Shown here: piece by piece, positions 1 to 8,342 of the stretch
How the letters are laid out: each line of letters starts with the position of its first letter
How positions within the stretch are numbered: the first letter of the stretch is position 1
From: Paenibacillus solanacearum
GTDB lineage: Bacteria > Bacillota > Bacilli > Paenibacillales > NBRC-103111
Assembly (NCBI RefSeq): GCF_910593845.1
Contig: NZ_CAJVAS010000005.1
Span: 124,001 to 188,000 of the forward strand
Length of the DNA stretch: 64,000 nt
Direction: 5' to 3'
Translations under genes and position numbers: made by a program
The notes under the pieces: generated by a model
The model's database searches: none
What the model saw: the letters and a program-made list of their open reading frames with translations, nothing else
What the model was told of the DNA's origin: nothing

Positions 1-300
1 CAACTGACTCCGCTTCGCACGAGTAACAGTTGCAACGTAAGGGACGAAAAAGCCGTGGTACCACCCTTGTTAGAAGACGGACGTAATGCCCGTTTCTCAC
101 TTCATTCTAACATAACGGTTCGTTAAACGACCGGTTCCTCCTACTTGCCGCGCGGCGGGGCCGCGGGTTTCAAAGGACTGCTCGGGAGCGAACTTCGGCA
201 GCCTGAATTCTACGGGGACGCTCTCAATCTTCGGCGTTCCCTCCCTGTGAAGAAGCACTGCTTACTTTTCTCCGTCAAAGCATTTTGGCTTTATGGATTT
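1..300 (-). promoter_or_regulatory. T-box leader (tRNA-sensing riboswitch) for a gene off the left edge
   Basis: On the minus strand the T-box core AAGGGTGGTACCACGG lies at 53-69 and is followed by CGTCCC at 41-46, which can pair with AGGG of the core as in the family antiterminator. Upstream are the conserved AGTAGG...CCGTTAT block (about 105-145) and a GACGGAGAAAAGTAA stem I start (about 256-275). T-box leaders bind uncharged tRNA and permit transcription of aminoacyl-tRNA synthetase or amino acid genes. A possible specifier after GAA is TTC (190-192, Phe), but I cannot fold the loop securely, so the cognate amino acid is tentative. The terminator partner and the regulated gene lie outside the window. 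Confidence 0.9.
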
Positions 301-307
301 AACAAGT

Positions 308-336
308 ATTATATGCAAACGCAAGGCCGGATGCAA
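308..336 (-). promoter_or_regulatory. SigA-type promoter of the T-box leader
   Basis: Read on the minus strand: -35 TTGCAT (331-336), 17-bp spacer, perfect -10 TATAAT (308-313). The predicted start near 300 is just upstream of T-box stem I. Between this promoter and 586 I see no gene or other recognisable element. Confidence 0.75.
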
Positions 337-586
337 GGGCAGTTATGGGAACTTTTGCTCGAGAAGACACATCGGATAATTGCCGCGACGACGTTGTGCT
401 GCGGTTCTGTCATATGGAATAACCATTCCACCCACGCGGATCTTGCAGAAAACGGTTGTTTATATGAGAAAGGGAAGCCGTCTCCCCAATACATTTTCGC
501 CCATACCATCGTTAGCTGAATTAACGGCTCATTTTCTAATGTAAGTTATTCAGGTAGCTAATGTTAAATAACATCCAGTTTTTGTG

Positions 587-592
587 TATAAT
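587..592 (+). promoter_or_regulatory. Probable -10 box of the toxin-antitoxin operon
   Basis: A perfect TATAAT lies 31 bp upstream of the antitoxin start. The -35 at the 17-bp position (TTAAAT, 564-569) is weak, so the promoter may depend on the antitoxin or on AT-rich upstream DNA. Confidence 0.5.
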
Positions 593-622
593 TAAGAAGA
601 ATAAACCTAGGAGGTGAAGGTA

Positions 623-796
623 ATGAGTCTAGAGGAGAAGTTGATACAAGACTTTTTAACCTTACCAGAAGATAAGAAACTTGAAGTTATTGATTTTGTT
701 GAGTTTTTAAAGACAAAAATTCAGAACAATCTTGAAAACATGATGGACGATATTATTAGTGAGAACCGAGAAGCTCTTGAGGAGCTGGCAAAATAA
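623..796 (+). CDS. Putative antitoxin, DUF2281/Phd-like
   Basis: Predicted 57-aa acidic protein that would neutralise the Doc-type toxin encoded next. The N-terminal half (LPEDKKLEVIDFVEFL) has the helical look of DUF2281-type antitoxins; the C-terminal half is acidic and helical (EALEELAK), as expected of a segment that wraps the toxin. ATG 623 is chosen because AGGAGG (609-614) sits 8 bp upstream; an in-frame GTG at 614 overlaps that site. The stop shares one base with the toxin start (TAATG), indicating translational coupling. Such antitoxins usually also repress their own promoter. The pair is much more AT-rich than its surroundings, which suggests horizontal acquisition. The family call is by eye and moderate; the role follows mainly from the neighbour. 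Confidence 0.7.
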   Translation: MSLEEKLIQDFLTLPEDKKLEVIDFVEFLKTKIQNNLENMMDDIISENREALEELAK

Positions 797-1173
797 TGAA
801 AACTCTTGAAGTTGCTCAAATCGTTACTTTTCATAAGAAGATCGTAAAGGCAACTGGTGGATCAGACGGTATCAGAGATCTAGGACTGATTGAAAGTGCG
901 CTTAATAAAGCATTTACAACATTTGATGGCCAAGATTTATACGAAGGAATCTTAAAGAAAATTTCTGTAATTGTCTACGCTCTAATCAAAAACCATGGTT
1001 TTGTAGATGGAAATAAGCGTGTTGGCGTTTCGACAATGTTACTGTTGCTGAAATTAAATGGAATAACTATAAAATATAGTCAGCAAGAATTAATTGAGGT
1101 TGGGCTAAGGACAGCAGAAGGTGTATATAAGGAAGAGGATATAGAACAATGGATATTGAGACATCAGGTTTAA
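796..1173 (+). CDS. doc: Doc-type (Fic-fold) toxin
   Basis: 125-aa protein of the usual Doc length. It carries HGFVDGNKRVG (about residues 67-77), matching the Doc motif H-x-F-x-[D/A]-x-N-K-R. The N-terminal GIRDLGLIESALNKA segment is also typical, with the Arg-Asp-Leu-Gly-Leu-Leu/Ile-Glu pattern of the family. In the known Phd/Doc pair, Doc phosphorylates elongation factor EF-Tu and halts translation until neutralised. The gene overlaps the antitoxin stop by one base and is AT-rich. I see no phage or plasmid genes nearby, so this is probably an isolated chromosomal module. Activity is inferred from the intact motif. Confidence 0.9.
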   Translation: MKTLEVAQIVTFHKKIVKATGGSDGIRDLGLIESALNKAFTTFDGQDLYEGILKKISVIVYALIKNHGFVDGNKRVGVSTMLLLLKLNGITIKYSQQELIEVGLRTAEGVYKEEDIEQWILRHQV

Positions 1174-1496
1174 GTGAACTTGATGTCTTTATTATTATAA
1201 GGGTATTTTTGGAAGCAAACTTGGAGAAGGCCGTTACATCATCTAACACCGTATTCACGCTGCGGTCGCTAAACTCTCTTGGTTGCCCGGGGTTTTTCAG
1301 TGATGTAATATTAGACAACCCTGTGAGCTTAAGTCCTTGCGGACCCGGCGCTGTCGCGTCATAAGGCTCTCGGATTCTTAAATACAAGGTTAATCAAACA
1401 GCTGATTCACCTGCGTGAGCTTCCGGTACGATTGCAAATTATTTCGAAAACGAAATCGTATCTGCGTCATCATTCACAGAGGAGGCGATGGTTTTT
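1174..1496. other. Intergenic stretch without a recognised gene
   Basis: About 320 bp between the toxin and the histidine phosphatase gene. Short open frames exist on both strands but none has a ribosome binding site or a recognisable domain. Base composition changes from AT-rich to GC-rich across it, consistent with an insertion boundary. Confidence 0.5.
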
Positions 1497-2123
1497 ATGA
1501 CGGAAATTATGGTGATTCGACACGGCCAATCGGTTGCGGACATTGAAAAAAAGTGCGAAGGACGGGCTGACTTCCCGCTCACATCGCTCGGGATGGAGCA
1601 AGCACATGCATTAGCCGAGTGGATGAACGAGCGCTGGCGGCCCGACGCGATCTATTGCAGTCCGCTGAAACGGGCAAAAGAAACCGCTGGCGTCATTACC
1701 CTCGTAACCGGAATCGAAGTCCGGTACGACGACGACCTGATGGAGCGAAACAACGGCGTGATCGCCGGCATGCCGATTGAAGAAGCGCGCAGGCTGTATC
1801 CGATTCCTCCGGGAGGCCACAAGCGGCACTACGCCCTCGAGGGTGGAGAGACCGAAATCCAGTTTCGTGCCCGGGCGGAAACCTTCATCTCCAAGCTGCA
1901 GGACGACATGATCCGGCACCCGGAGCGGACGAAGCTGTGCATCGTTTGTCATGGGGGTACGATAACGATGCTTTTCCGCAGCTTCTTGAACCTTCCTTAT
2001 GATTCCAACGTCGTTCTGCGAACGGGTGACACCGGTTTTCATCTCTGGGCGATCGATAACGGCAACAAGTTGATCCTTGCCACGAATTCGCAGGAGCACT
2101 TGCCGCACCATTTGCGGTTATAA
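1497..2123 (+). CDS. Histidine phosphatase family protein (phosphoglycerate mutase-like)
   Basis: 208-aa cytoplasmic phosphatase or mutase of the histidine phosphatase superfamily. The N-terminal IRHGQS (RHG signature, catalytic His), the YCSPLKRAKETA block with the conserved Ser-Pro-x-x-Arg, an acidic ERNNG segment and CHGG near residue 150 (second catalytic His) are all present. GGAGG (1481-1485) lies 11 bp before ATG 1497 and only 2 bp before ATG 1488, so 1497 is preferred. A second, truncated gene of the same family follows after 34 bp. Members act on phosphorylated sugars, nucleotides or small metabolites; the substrate cannot be told from sequence. Some relatives act in cobalamin synthesis (CobC), but the cobalamin genes here are more than 50 kb away. 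Confidence 0.85.
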   Translation: MTEIMVIRHGQSVADIEKKCEGRADFPLTSLGMEQAHALAEWMNERWRPDAIYCSPLKRAKETAGVITLVTGIEVRYDDDLMERNNGVIAGMPIEEARRLYPIPPGGHKRHYALEGGETEIQFRARAETFISKLQDDMIRHPERTKLCIVCHGGTITMLFRSFLNLPYDSNVVLRTGDTGFHLWAIDNGNKLILATNSQEHLPHHLRL

Positions 2124-2157
2124 ACATGTTGACGGCCAAGAAGGAGTGCCTATTCGC

Positions 2158-2517
2158 ATGGAAAATGCAACAACCCTTTACTTTGTCCGGCACGGGCAAA
2201 CGGAATGGAATACGCAGCATCGGATGCAAGGGCGAAAGGACTCGCCGCTGACGCCGCTTGGCGTTAGGCAAGCCGAGCAGCTCGGTGAAGCGCTGCGGGA
2301 CGTCTGCTTCGACATCGTCTGTGACGGACGCCCAAAATTGTCTTATATGGGGATGTTCGATATGATGAACGATAATACCGTTATACCCCCACTCGCTCGA
2401 ATAGAAAGGGTCCCATACAAGAAGCCGCCCCACGGTATTCCCGGAGGCGGCTGTTTGATCATTTTAGTACCTGTCCGTCATTTCCCCACATGCAGCAAGA
2501 ACGTCTTTATCTCATAA
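2158..2517 (+). pseudogene. Truncated histidine phosphatase gene
   Basis: It starts well: AAGGAG (2141-2146) precedes ATG 2158, and the first roughly 55 residues match the family (FVRHGQTEWN, then QGRKDSPLTPLG and a QAEQLG helix). After FDIV (near 2327) similarity ends. The frame runs on to 2517 through unrelated residues and through the terminator and 3' end of the opposite alpha-mannosidase gene. The Ser-Pro-x-x-Arg block, the acidic segment and the second catalytic His are all missing, so a functional enzyme is unlikely. The break suggests a deletion that removed the 3' three quarters and brought the mannosidase locus next to it. It is a paralogue of the preceding gene rather than an exact duplicate. 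Confidence 0.75.
2423..2453 (-). terminator. Rho-independent-like terminator of the alpha-mannosidase gene
   Basis: On the minus strand GCCGCC, a loop of about 18 nt, then GGCGGC followed by TTCTTG, 25 bp after the mannosidase stop. The U-run is short. Confidence 0.55.
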
Positions 2518-5500
2518 GGCTTGATGAAGCATGCGACTTCATCGCCATCATTCACATCTCCGATCGGCCGTTCCATCAGATCTGTCTCCTGCCAGCCGGC
2601 AATAGCCGCATCGCTCGTGAGGCGAACGTCCCCACGGATACCGGCGAACTCGTGCAGCCGGACGATGATGGCGTCGTGATCCTCCGCTTTTTTGACGGCA
2701 TCGATCATGACGTGGCCAGCTGCCGCTTCCGACAAACGAAGCAGCGACATGGATGGCTGGCGAGGCGCGCCTAGGGCCGCAGTCAACGGATTATTCAACG
2801 ACCAGGCGGCTTGCACCGTCCCGGCTTCGTGCCAGTCGCCGGCATGCGGGAACAGCGCATACGTGAATTCGTGAAGCCCCTGATCCGCGCGCGGATCAGG
2901 TACCATGGCGGATTTGATCAGCGACAGGCGCATGACGTTTCCTTTCACATCGTAGCCGTATTTGCAGTCGTTCAGCAGGCTGACGCCGTAGCTCCGTTCC
3001 GACAAATCGGCCCACTGATGGCCGACCGTCTCGAATCTCGCATAATCCCAGCTCGTATTCCAATGCGTTGGACGCTTCACATTGCCAAACTGAATATCGT
3101 ACGTCGCTTCCGTGGTCCGAACGTCTACCGGGAATGCGACCTTGAGCAGTTGGCGCTGCTCATGCCAGTCGACGCGCGTATCGAAGTCGATGCGCCGATT
3201 GTCGGCGTACACGATCATCCGCTGCACGATCGACGAATTGCCGTATTTCCACTCAAACCGTACCACGGCACGGAGCGGACCGTTCTCCTCGACGGCCAGC
3301 TGCTGCAGATCGGCGATCGAGCGCATTTTTTCCGTGTAAAAAATATCAATATCCCATGCCTCATGGCGCCCCTTCGGCTTATCCTCGAATACCTGCAATT
3401 CGTTGCCGAGCGCGCCGGGCGACAGCACCTCGCGTGCATTCTCCTTGTCGTAAATACGCGTCAACCGTCCGGATACGTCCCACGCGATAGCATACAGCGG
3501 GGTTTCGATGCCATGCTCCGAGAGTTGAAACGGATTAACTTCCGGGTTTGCCGCCGCTTCCGGAACGAAGCGAACGGACGTGTACCCCATCGGAGGCACC
3601 TCGTCTACACGAACCAGCCAATCGCCTCCAGCGCGCTGTGCCGACAGCGGCTGCCCGCCCGCAGCAAGCCACACGCCGTCTTTTTCCAGATCGCCGATCA
3701 CTGGAACGACGACCAGATCGCCGCGCTGCCAGGAAGCGCTATTGAAGACTGTGACCGCCGTCTCTTCTTTCACGGTTAACGCTTGCTCCGCAAGCTCCCG
3801 GGCCGTGCCGGCGATGCGGAACGCTTCCGCATACTCATGGCGGCTGTCCTCGTACACCTCGCCGATCGAAGAGCCGGGAATGATATCGTGGAACTGATTG
3901 CGCAGGATGATTTTCCACCCTTCGTACAGCTCCTTCTGCGGGTAGGATTCCCAGCCGGAGCGAAGCACGCTGCTCAAGACGCCGAGCCATTCGGTTTCGC
4001 GGTACAGCAGCTCAAGCTTCCGGTTCGCGCGTTTATTGTACGCCTGGCTCGTGTACGTTCCCCGATGAAGCTCCAGGTACAGCTCTCCATCCCATGTATG
4101 CACGTAGCGGTCCGTCGAGGTGATCCGCTCGCGCAGACGGTCGAAGTAATCGTCCGCCCGCCCTGTCGTCACGTTCGGTAAGCCCGGCATGCGGGACAAG
4201 CGCCTGCGCATCTCCAGCATCGGTCGGTTCACGCCGCCCCCGCCGTCCCCGTAACCGTAAGACAACAGCAGCTCGCGGTTCAGCTCCTTGTCGCGGTACG
4301 CGTCCCATATGCCCTGCACCGAATTCGGCGTAATGCTGCCGTTGTATGTATAATAAAACGCGCCTTGGCTGCTGCCGTTGTCGGGGGTCGTGATGAAATG
4401 CGTCAGCACCTCGGTGCCGTCGATTCCCTTCCAATGGAACGTATCATGCGGCATGCGATTGTACTGGTTCCAGCTGATCTTCGTCGTCATGAACATGTCG
4501 ATGCCGGATTTCTTCAAAATTTGCGGCAGCGCCCAGCTGTAGCCGAAGACGTCCGGCAGCCACAAATACCGGCATTCCGCGCCGAACTGCTCGCGGAAAA
4601 AACGGGTACCGTACAAAAGCTGCCGCACCAGCGACTCGCCCGACGTCAAATTGCAGTCGGCTTCAAGCCACATGGCGCCGCCTGCTTCCCAGCGGCCTTC
4701 TTTCACGCGCGCTTGAATCTGCTCGTAGATGGCCGGGTAATCGGACTGCAAATAATCGTACAGCTGAGGCTGCGTCTGCAAAAAGACGTAGTCCGGGTAA
4801 AGCTCCATCAGGCGCAGCACCGTGGAGAACGAACGGGCCGCCTTCTCCCGCGTATGCTTCAGTCTCCACAGCCACGCGACGTCGATATGCGTATGGCCGA
4901 TGCACTGCACGGTCACCGGATGATGCTTCGGCATCGCGTCAAGCTGCTGCTGCAGCACGTTTTGGGCAGCGTATAACGATTCGTAAAAACCATCAGAGCC
5001 CGGCACCGACCAGTCGATTCGCAAGAATGCACGGTCCAGCGCGGACAGCAGCTCATGGTGCTCGGGGCGGTTCTCGCCCAGCAGCTGAACGGTCTGGAGT
5101 GCCGCAAGACTTGTGTAATACAAGTCGTCAACCGCTTCGTCGAGCCAGCCGACCTTGGCCATGCGGATTTCGTTCTCGATCGGCGCCGCCTTGCCATAGC
5201 CGTTCAGTCCGGACCACAGACGCGCATGAAATTGCAGCGTATGACCGGCCGTGTCAGTGGGCAAAAATACTTCCTCATGATTGCTGTCGACCCCTTGGTA
5301 CGGCTTGCCGTTAACAAACAACAATGATTCAAAACCACTGTTGTTGCCGCCGCCTCCGCTGCGCCCGAAGTCGAACCGGCCGACGATTTTCTTACCCTGC
5401 CATGCTGCAGGGACATCGAATTCATACGCGAGCCACACATACAGGTCCCGGCCCTTGTACCGGTCTCCTGGCACGACAGGCTCCCACAATCCGTTATCCG

Positions 5501-5633
5501 GCGGCGGGTACGCTCCGATCGCTCCGTCCGGGTCGGTCTGTTTGCGCAGGCCGGTTACCGGCCGCTCCTCCCGATAGCGGAACCCCGCCAATTCGTTAAT
5601 GCGGGCGGCAAGCTTTTCTTTCGTCCAAAACAT
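2478..5633 (-). CDS. Alpha-mannosidase, glycoside hydrolase family 38
   Basis: 1051-aa enzyme predicted to remove alpha-linked mannose from glycans in the cytoplasm (no signal peptide). After a beta-rich N-terminal domain (about 1-240) the GH38 catalytic domain opens with HTHIDVAWLW, holding the metal-binding His and Asp. LPDVFGYSWALPQI (about residue 360) holds the nucleophile Asp; RNQFHDIIPGSSIGEVY follows further on. The C-terminal half is the usual beta-sandwich region. ATG 5633 is chosen because GGAGG ends 9 bp upstream; an ATG three codons earlier overlaps that site. The perfect palindrome at 5655-5672 lies just upstream and is shared with the LacI-type regulator gene, so repression by that regulator is likely. 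Length and motifs are normal for the family. Confidence 0.93.
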   Translation of the reverse strand: MFWTKEKLAARINELAGFRYREERPVTGLRKQTDPDGAIGAYPPPDNGLWEPVVPGDRYKGRDLYVWLAYEFDVPAAWQGKKIVGRFDFGRSGGGGNNSGFESLLFVNGKPYQGVDSNHEEVFLPTDTAGHTLQFHARLWSGLNGYGKAAPIENEIRMAKVGWLDEAVDDLYYTSLAALQTVQLLGENRPEHHELLSALDRAFLRIDWSVPGSDGFYESLYAAQNVLQQQLDAMPKHHPVTVQCIGHTHIDVAWLWRLKHTREKAARSFSTVLRLMELYPDYVFLQTQPQLYDYLQSDYPAIYEQIQARVKEGRWEAGGAMWLEADCNLTSGESLVRQLLYGTRFFREQFGAECRYLWLPDVFGYSWALPQILKKSGIDMFMTTKISWNQYNRMPHDTFHWKGIDGTEVLTHFITTPDNGSSQGAFYYTYNGSITPNSVQGIWDAYRDKELNRELLLSYGYGDGGGGVNRPMLEMRRRLSRMPGLPNVTTGRADDYFDRLRERITSTDRYVHTWDGELYLELHRGTYTSQAYNKRANRKLELLYRETEWLGVLSSVLRSGWESYPQKELYEGWKIILRNQFHDIIPGSSIGEVYEDSRHEYAEAFRIAGTARELAEQALTVKEETAVTVFNSASWQRGDLVVVPVIGDLEKDGVWLAAGGQPLSAQRAGGDWLVRVDEVPPMGYTSVRFVPEAAANPEVNPFQLSEHGIETPLYAIAWDVSGRLTRIYDKENAREVLSPGALGNELQVFEDKPKGRHEAWDIDIFYTEKMRSIADLQQLAVEENGPLRAVVRFEWKYGNSSIVQRMIVYADNRRIDFDTRVDWHEQRQLLKVAFPVDVRTTEATYDIQFGNVKRPTHWNTSWDYARFETVGHQWADLSERSYGVSLLNDCKYGYDVKGNVMRLSLIKSAMVPDPRADQGLHEFTYALFPHAGDWHEAGTVQAAWSLNNPLTAALGAPRQPSMSLLRLSEAAAGHVMIDAVKKAEDHDAIIVRLHEFAGIRGDVRLTSDAAIAGWQETDLMERPIGDVNDGDEVACFIKPYEIKTFLLHVGK

Positions 5634-5654
5634 GGGCTTCATCCTCCATCCATA

Positions 5655-5672
5655 ATATAACACGTGTTATAT
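5655..5672. promoter_or_regulatory. Palindromic operator upstream of the alpha-mannosidase gene
   Basis: An 18-bp perfect palindrome with core ATAACACGTGTTAT (5657-5670), 22 bp upstream of the mannosidase start. The same 14-bp core occurs before the LacI-type gene at 7069-7082. The central CG dyad fits LacI-family operators. Confidence 0.8.
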
Positions 5673-6023
5673 ATGCTTAAAATGTTGTTTGTAATGCGTT
5701 TGCGGCACTGCGCGTCTTTCGGTCAAGCAAGATTGGACGTTGCCTTGCGACAGCCGCGCAGCGCCGAAAATTGCGCTTGGGGTACTTGTTCGCGCTCCCT
5801 TTACCGCGACCTGCGCAGCGATGGCAGTCGGGCCGGGCGAGCGACCAAGCCGGTTCCAGCGGCGCACAGCTCTTCCTGTTCTTCTATGCTCGGAGAAAGG
5901 CAGCTTTGGCGCTTCAACCTTAGCCGCCGATGGTACGGCCGCGCCTGTCTCCTGCTCCCAATGGACTTTTGCCATATCGCTGCAAACAGGCAAGCCGCTG
6001 CGGCATCGTACGAACCGCATGAC
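5673..6023. other. Gene-free spacer between the LacI-type regulator and alpha-mannosidase genes
   Basis: About 350 bp, GC-rich. Open frames occur on both strands but none has a ribosome binding site, and their translations are rich in Arg, Ala and Ser with no recognisable domain. It may hold a decayed or dispersed element; I cannot show this from one window. Confidence 0.4.
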
Positions 6024-7046
6024 TTACATGCTTTCTCTTCGCATCAGCTTCGCCGGCAGCCATATACGCTCGGTATCGTCCAGGCTCCGGGCACCTTCGA
6101 TGTATTCAATAATTCGTCGGCCGGCGGCTTCCCCCATCTCCGCATAAGGCACTTCCACGGCGCTCAAGGAAGGAACGAGCCCTTCGTTCAGCTGCTCCGT
6201 ATTATCCGCCGCCATGATCCGCACGTCTTCGCCGATGCGCAATCGCAGCTCGTACGCCGCGCGATACACCGCCACCGAAGCGCGAGACCAATTCGTGATC
6301 ATGCTCTTCGGATGCGAATCATGCCGCAAAAGATCAAGCCACCACGTCCGGTCCTGCGGCCATTCCTTCCACTTGCGGCGGATGAGGCGCGGCTCAAGCC
6401 CCCTCTCCTTCATCCAGTCGCCATAGGCTTGAACCCGGCAGCGGTCTCCCCAGTTCGGTGTATACTCGGCCCGGCTGTAAATTTCAACATATACCGGCGG
6501 CAAACCTGTTCGCGTCCAAGCGTAGCCTAGCGCCATGCGGATGCTCTCGGCATAATCCATCTGAACGGACGCGATCTCGCCATTCTCCGGGTAGCCCTCG
6601 ACAGAAACATACGGAATACCGAGCCGCAGCACCTCCCGCTTCCATTCCTCATCGCAATAGCCCGTCGTATCCTTCGTAACGATCCCGTCGATCCGGCGCT
6701 GCTGGAACAGTTCGAACAGACGGTCCCGGCTATCTCCTCCAGCCCCTGCGCTGCACAGCAGCACGTAAAATCCGCGTTCGCCGCATACTTTCTGCAAGCC
6801 CTGCAGCATCTGGGCAAACAGCGGATTTTGCAAATCGCCGTAAGCAGCAATGCATTGGCTGCGCCCGGTTCGCATGCCTTTGGCCTGGACATCGACGGCG
6901 TAACCCAGCTCCTCGATCGCTTTCAGCACCGCGCGCCGCTTCTCCTCGCTTACGCCGATCCCCGGCGTATGATTCAGTACGGCGGACACGACGCTGCGGG
7001 AAACGCCGGCCCGCCGGGCCACGTCAAAACTGGTGACTCGCTTCAT
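6024..7046 (-). CDS. LacI-family transcriptional regulator
   Basis: 340-aa sugar-responsive DNA-binding protein. The N-terminus (VTSFDVARRAGVSRSVVSAVLN) is the classic LacI helix-turn-helix with hinge, followed by a periplasmic-binding-protein-like effector domain (about 60-335) with the usual NPLFAQMLQG and RRIDGIV segments. ATG 7046 has GAGGTG 6 bp upstream; upstream codons in frame lack such a site. The 14-bp palindrome at 7069-7082 in its own upstream region and the copy at 5655-5672 before the GH38 gene suggest that it controls itself and the mannosidase. The inducer is probably a mannose-containing sugar, by inference from the target. Confidence 0.92.
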   Translation of the reverse strand: MKRVTSFDVARRAGVSRSVVSAVLNHTPGIGVSEEKRRAVLKAIEELGYAVDVQAKGMRTGRSQCIAAYGDLQNPLFAQMLQGLQKVCGERGFYVLLCSAGAGGDSRDRLFELFQQRRIDGIVTKDTTGYCDEEWKREVLRLGIPYVSVEGYPENGEIASVQMDYAESIRMALGYAWTRTGLPPVYVEIYSRAEYTPNWGDRCRVQAYGDWMKERGLEPRLIRRKWKEWPQDRTWWLDLLRHDSHPKSMITNWSRASVAVYRAAYELRLRIGEDVRIMAADNTEQLNEGLVPSLSAVEVPYAEMGEAAGRRIIEYIEGARSLDDTERIWLPAKLMRRESM

Positions 7047-7068
7047 CAATAACACCTCTTCTCATAAC

Positions 7069-7082
7069 ATAACACGTGTTAT
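7069..7082. promoter_or_regulatory. Palindromic operator upstream of the LacI-type gene
   Basis: Perfect 14-bp palindrome ATAACACGTGTTAT, 22 bp before the regulator start; identical to the core of the mannosidase operator at the same distance from its start codon. This suggests autoregulation. Confidence 0.8.
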
Positions 7083-7294
7083 AACGCGCGTCAATCCGAC
7101 GTAGTACCGCGGGTGTTTGAAGCGAACACTTTTTCAAGGGATGGGGGAATATGATTTTCATTGTGCGCGAACGTCAGTATCGCACTACTGCACTGCAGCG
7201 CTGCGCCCCCGCAGGTCGAGCCCGGGAAGCGCAGCGCGCGCGGCCCTCGACGCGCATTGCGGTACTGCGCAGCGGTCGATCGAACCCAGCGTAC

Positions 7295-7343
7295 AAAAAA
7301 AGGAAGCGAGGAAGCCGCACCGCTCCTCCTCGTTTCCCTCTAC
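7295..7343 (-). terminator. Rho-independent terminator of the ankyrin-repeat gene
   Basis: On the minus strand an 11-bp stem with one mismatch (GGAAACGAGGA / TCCTCGCTTCC) is followed by seven Ts. It begins 2 bp after the ankyrin gene stop. The rest of the spacer to 7046 shows no gene. Confidence 0.85.
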
Positions 7344-7344
7344 T

Positions 7345-8229
7345 TTACTGCTGCGCTCCCAAGCTTTTCAGCAGCCGAGCCATATCCGGCTTGTCCCGAC
7401 GTTCCGCTAGTTGCAGCGGCGTAGCGCCGTCTTTCGGAGCGGCTGCATGCAGATCGGCGCCGCGTCGCACCAGCAATTCCACCATCTCCGCGCTGTCTCC
7501 ACCGGCCGCCCAGTGCAGCGGCGTGCCCCGGAAGTGGAAGCCCGACGGCATCGCGTCGATTGCGGCTCCGCGATCGAGCAGCGCAGCGGCGCTCTCGATC
7601 CGGTTGTTGATGACGGCATAGATCAGCGCCTGCTCCAGCCGCTCGTCGCCGGGCGTTTCAGGCGGGAGCGCGCCGTTGATCGGCGCCGCATGCGCACCGG
7701 CGCTCGGAAGCAGCCGTCCGTCTGCGCCGAAGAAACGCGGCAGCATGCCGGTGAGTCCGAGCCCGGCGGCGAATTCCAACGTGACGACCGCGCCGCGTCG
7801 TACCAGCATTTCCGCCGCATCGCGGCAGCCGTAGAAGAGGGCTTGCGCCAACGGGCGCATATCGCCGTCCAGCCCGTCTGCCGATGCGCCGTTATCGATC
7901 AGCAGCTCGGCCATCGCAGCATCGTTCGAGCTGACCGCCCACTGCAGCGATGTCTCCCCTGTGTCCGGGTCGACGGCGCGTGCATTGACGTCGGCCCCCG
8001 CGGCGAGAAGCGCACGGCCGGTCTCCAGCTCGCGCGGAAAATGTCCCGGCCAGTCGCATAAATGGTTCAGCAGCGTACGGCCTTTTTGCGACCTTGCGTG
8101 AGCCAGCTCTGGATGCTCGTGCAGCAGCCGCTCGAGCGTTTGGACGTCCCCCGTCTTGACAGCATGAACCGCCGATGCAAATCTTTCCCCCAGCTCACCT
8201 GCTCCCAGCGCGTCTTCGATCTCGATCAT
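7345..8229 (-). CDS. Ankyrin-repeat protein
   Basis: 294-aa cytoplasmic protein made almost entirely of ankyrin repeats: copies of the G-x-TPLHWAA...VELLVRRGAD pattern are visible, best at the C-terminus (GTPLHWAAGGDSAEMVELL and GATPLQLAE) and degenerate in the middle. Ankyrin repeats bind partner proteins; the partner is unknown. ATG 8229 follows GGGAG by 8 bp. It stands alone, followed by its own terminator, and precedes no enzyme that would suggest a job. No signal peptide or membrane segment is present. Confidence 0.85.
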   Translation of the reverse strand: MIEIEDALGAGELGERFASAVHAVKTGDVQTLERLLHEHPELAHARSQKGRTLLNHLCDWPGHFPRELETGRALLAAGADVNARAVDPDTGETSLQWAVSSNDAAMAELLIDNGASADGLDGDMRPLAQALFYGCRDAAEMLVRRGAVVTLEFAAGLGLTGMLPRFFGADGRLLPSAGAHAAPINGALPPETPGDERLEQALIYAVINNRIESAAALLDRGAAIDAMPSGFHFRGTPLHWAAGGDSAEMVELLVRRGADLHAAAPKDGATPLQLAERRDKPDMARLLKSLGAQQ

Positions 8230-8342
8230 GGATTCATCTCCCGTATTTCTTTTTCATGGACCCGCCGCGCTTCTCTCGATAAACTCTTTTTTCCATCATA
8301 TCACGCCGTATCTGCCTATCCTATTTTTTTATCGGCCGCAGG

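Noticed and set aside
145..519. 124-codon open frame on the plus strand over the T-box leader
   Set aside because: It overlaps the T-box leader and its promoter, has no ribosome binding site and no domain.
1149..1387. Open frames after the toxin gene on both strands
   Set aside because: No ribosome binding site, no recognisable family; composition fits non-coding DNA.
2811..3779. 322-codon plus-strand frame inside the mannosidase gene
   Set aside because: It is a mirror of the GH38 coding strand in GC-rich DNA; the minus-strand protein has clear catalytic motifs.
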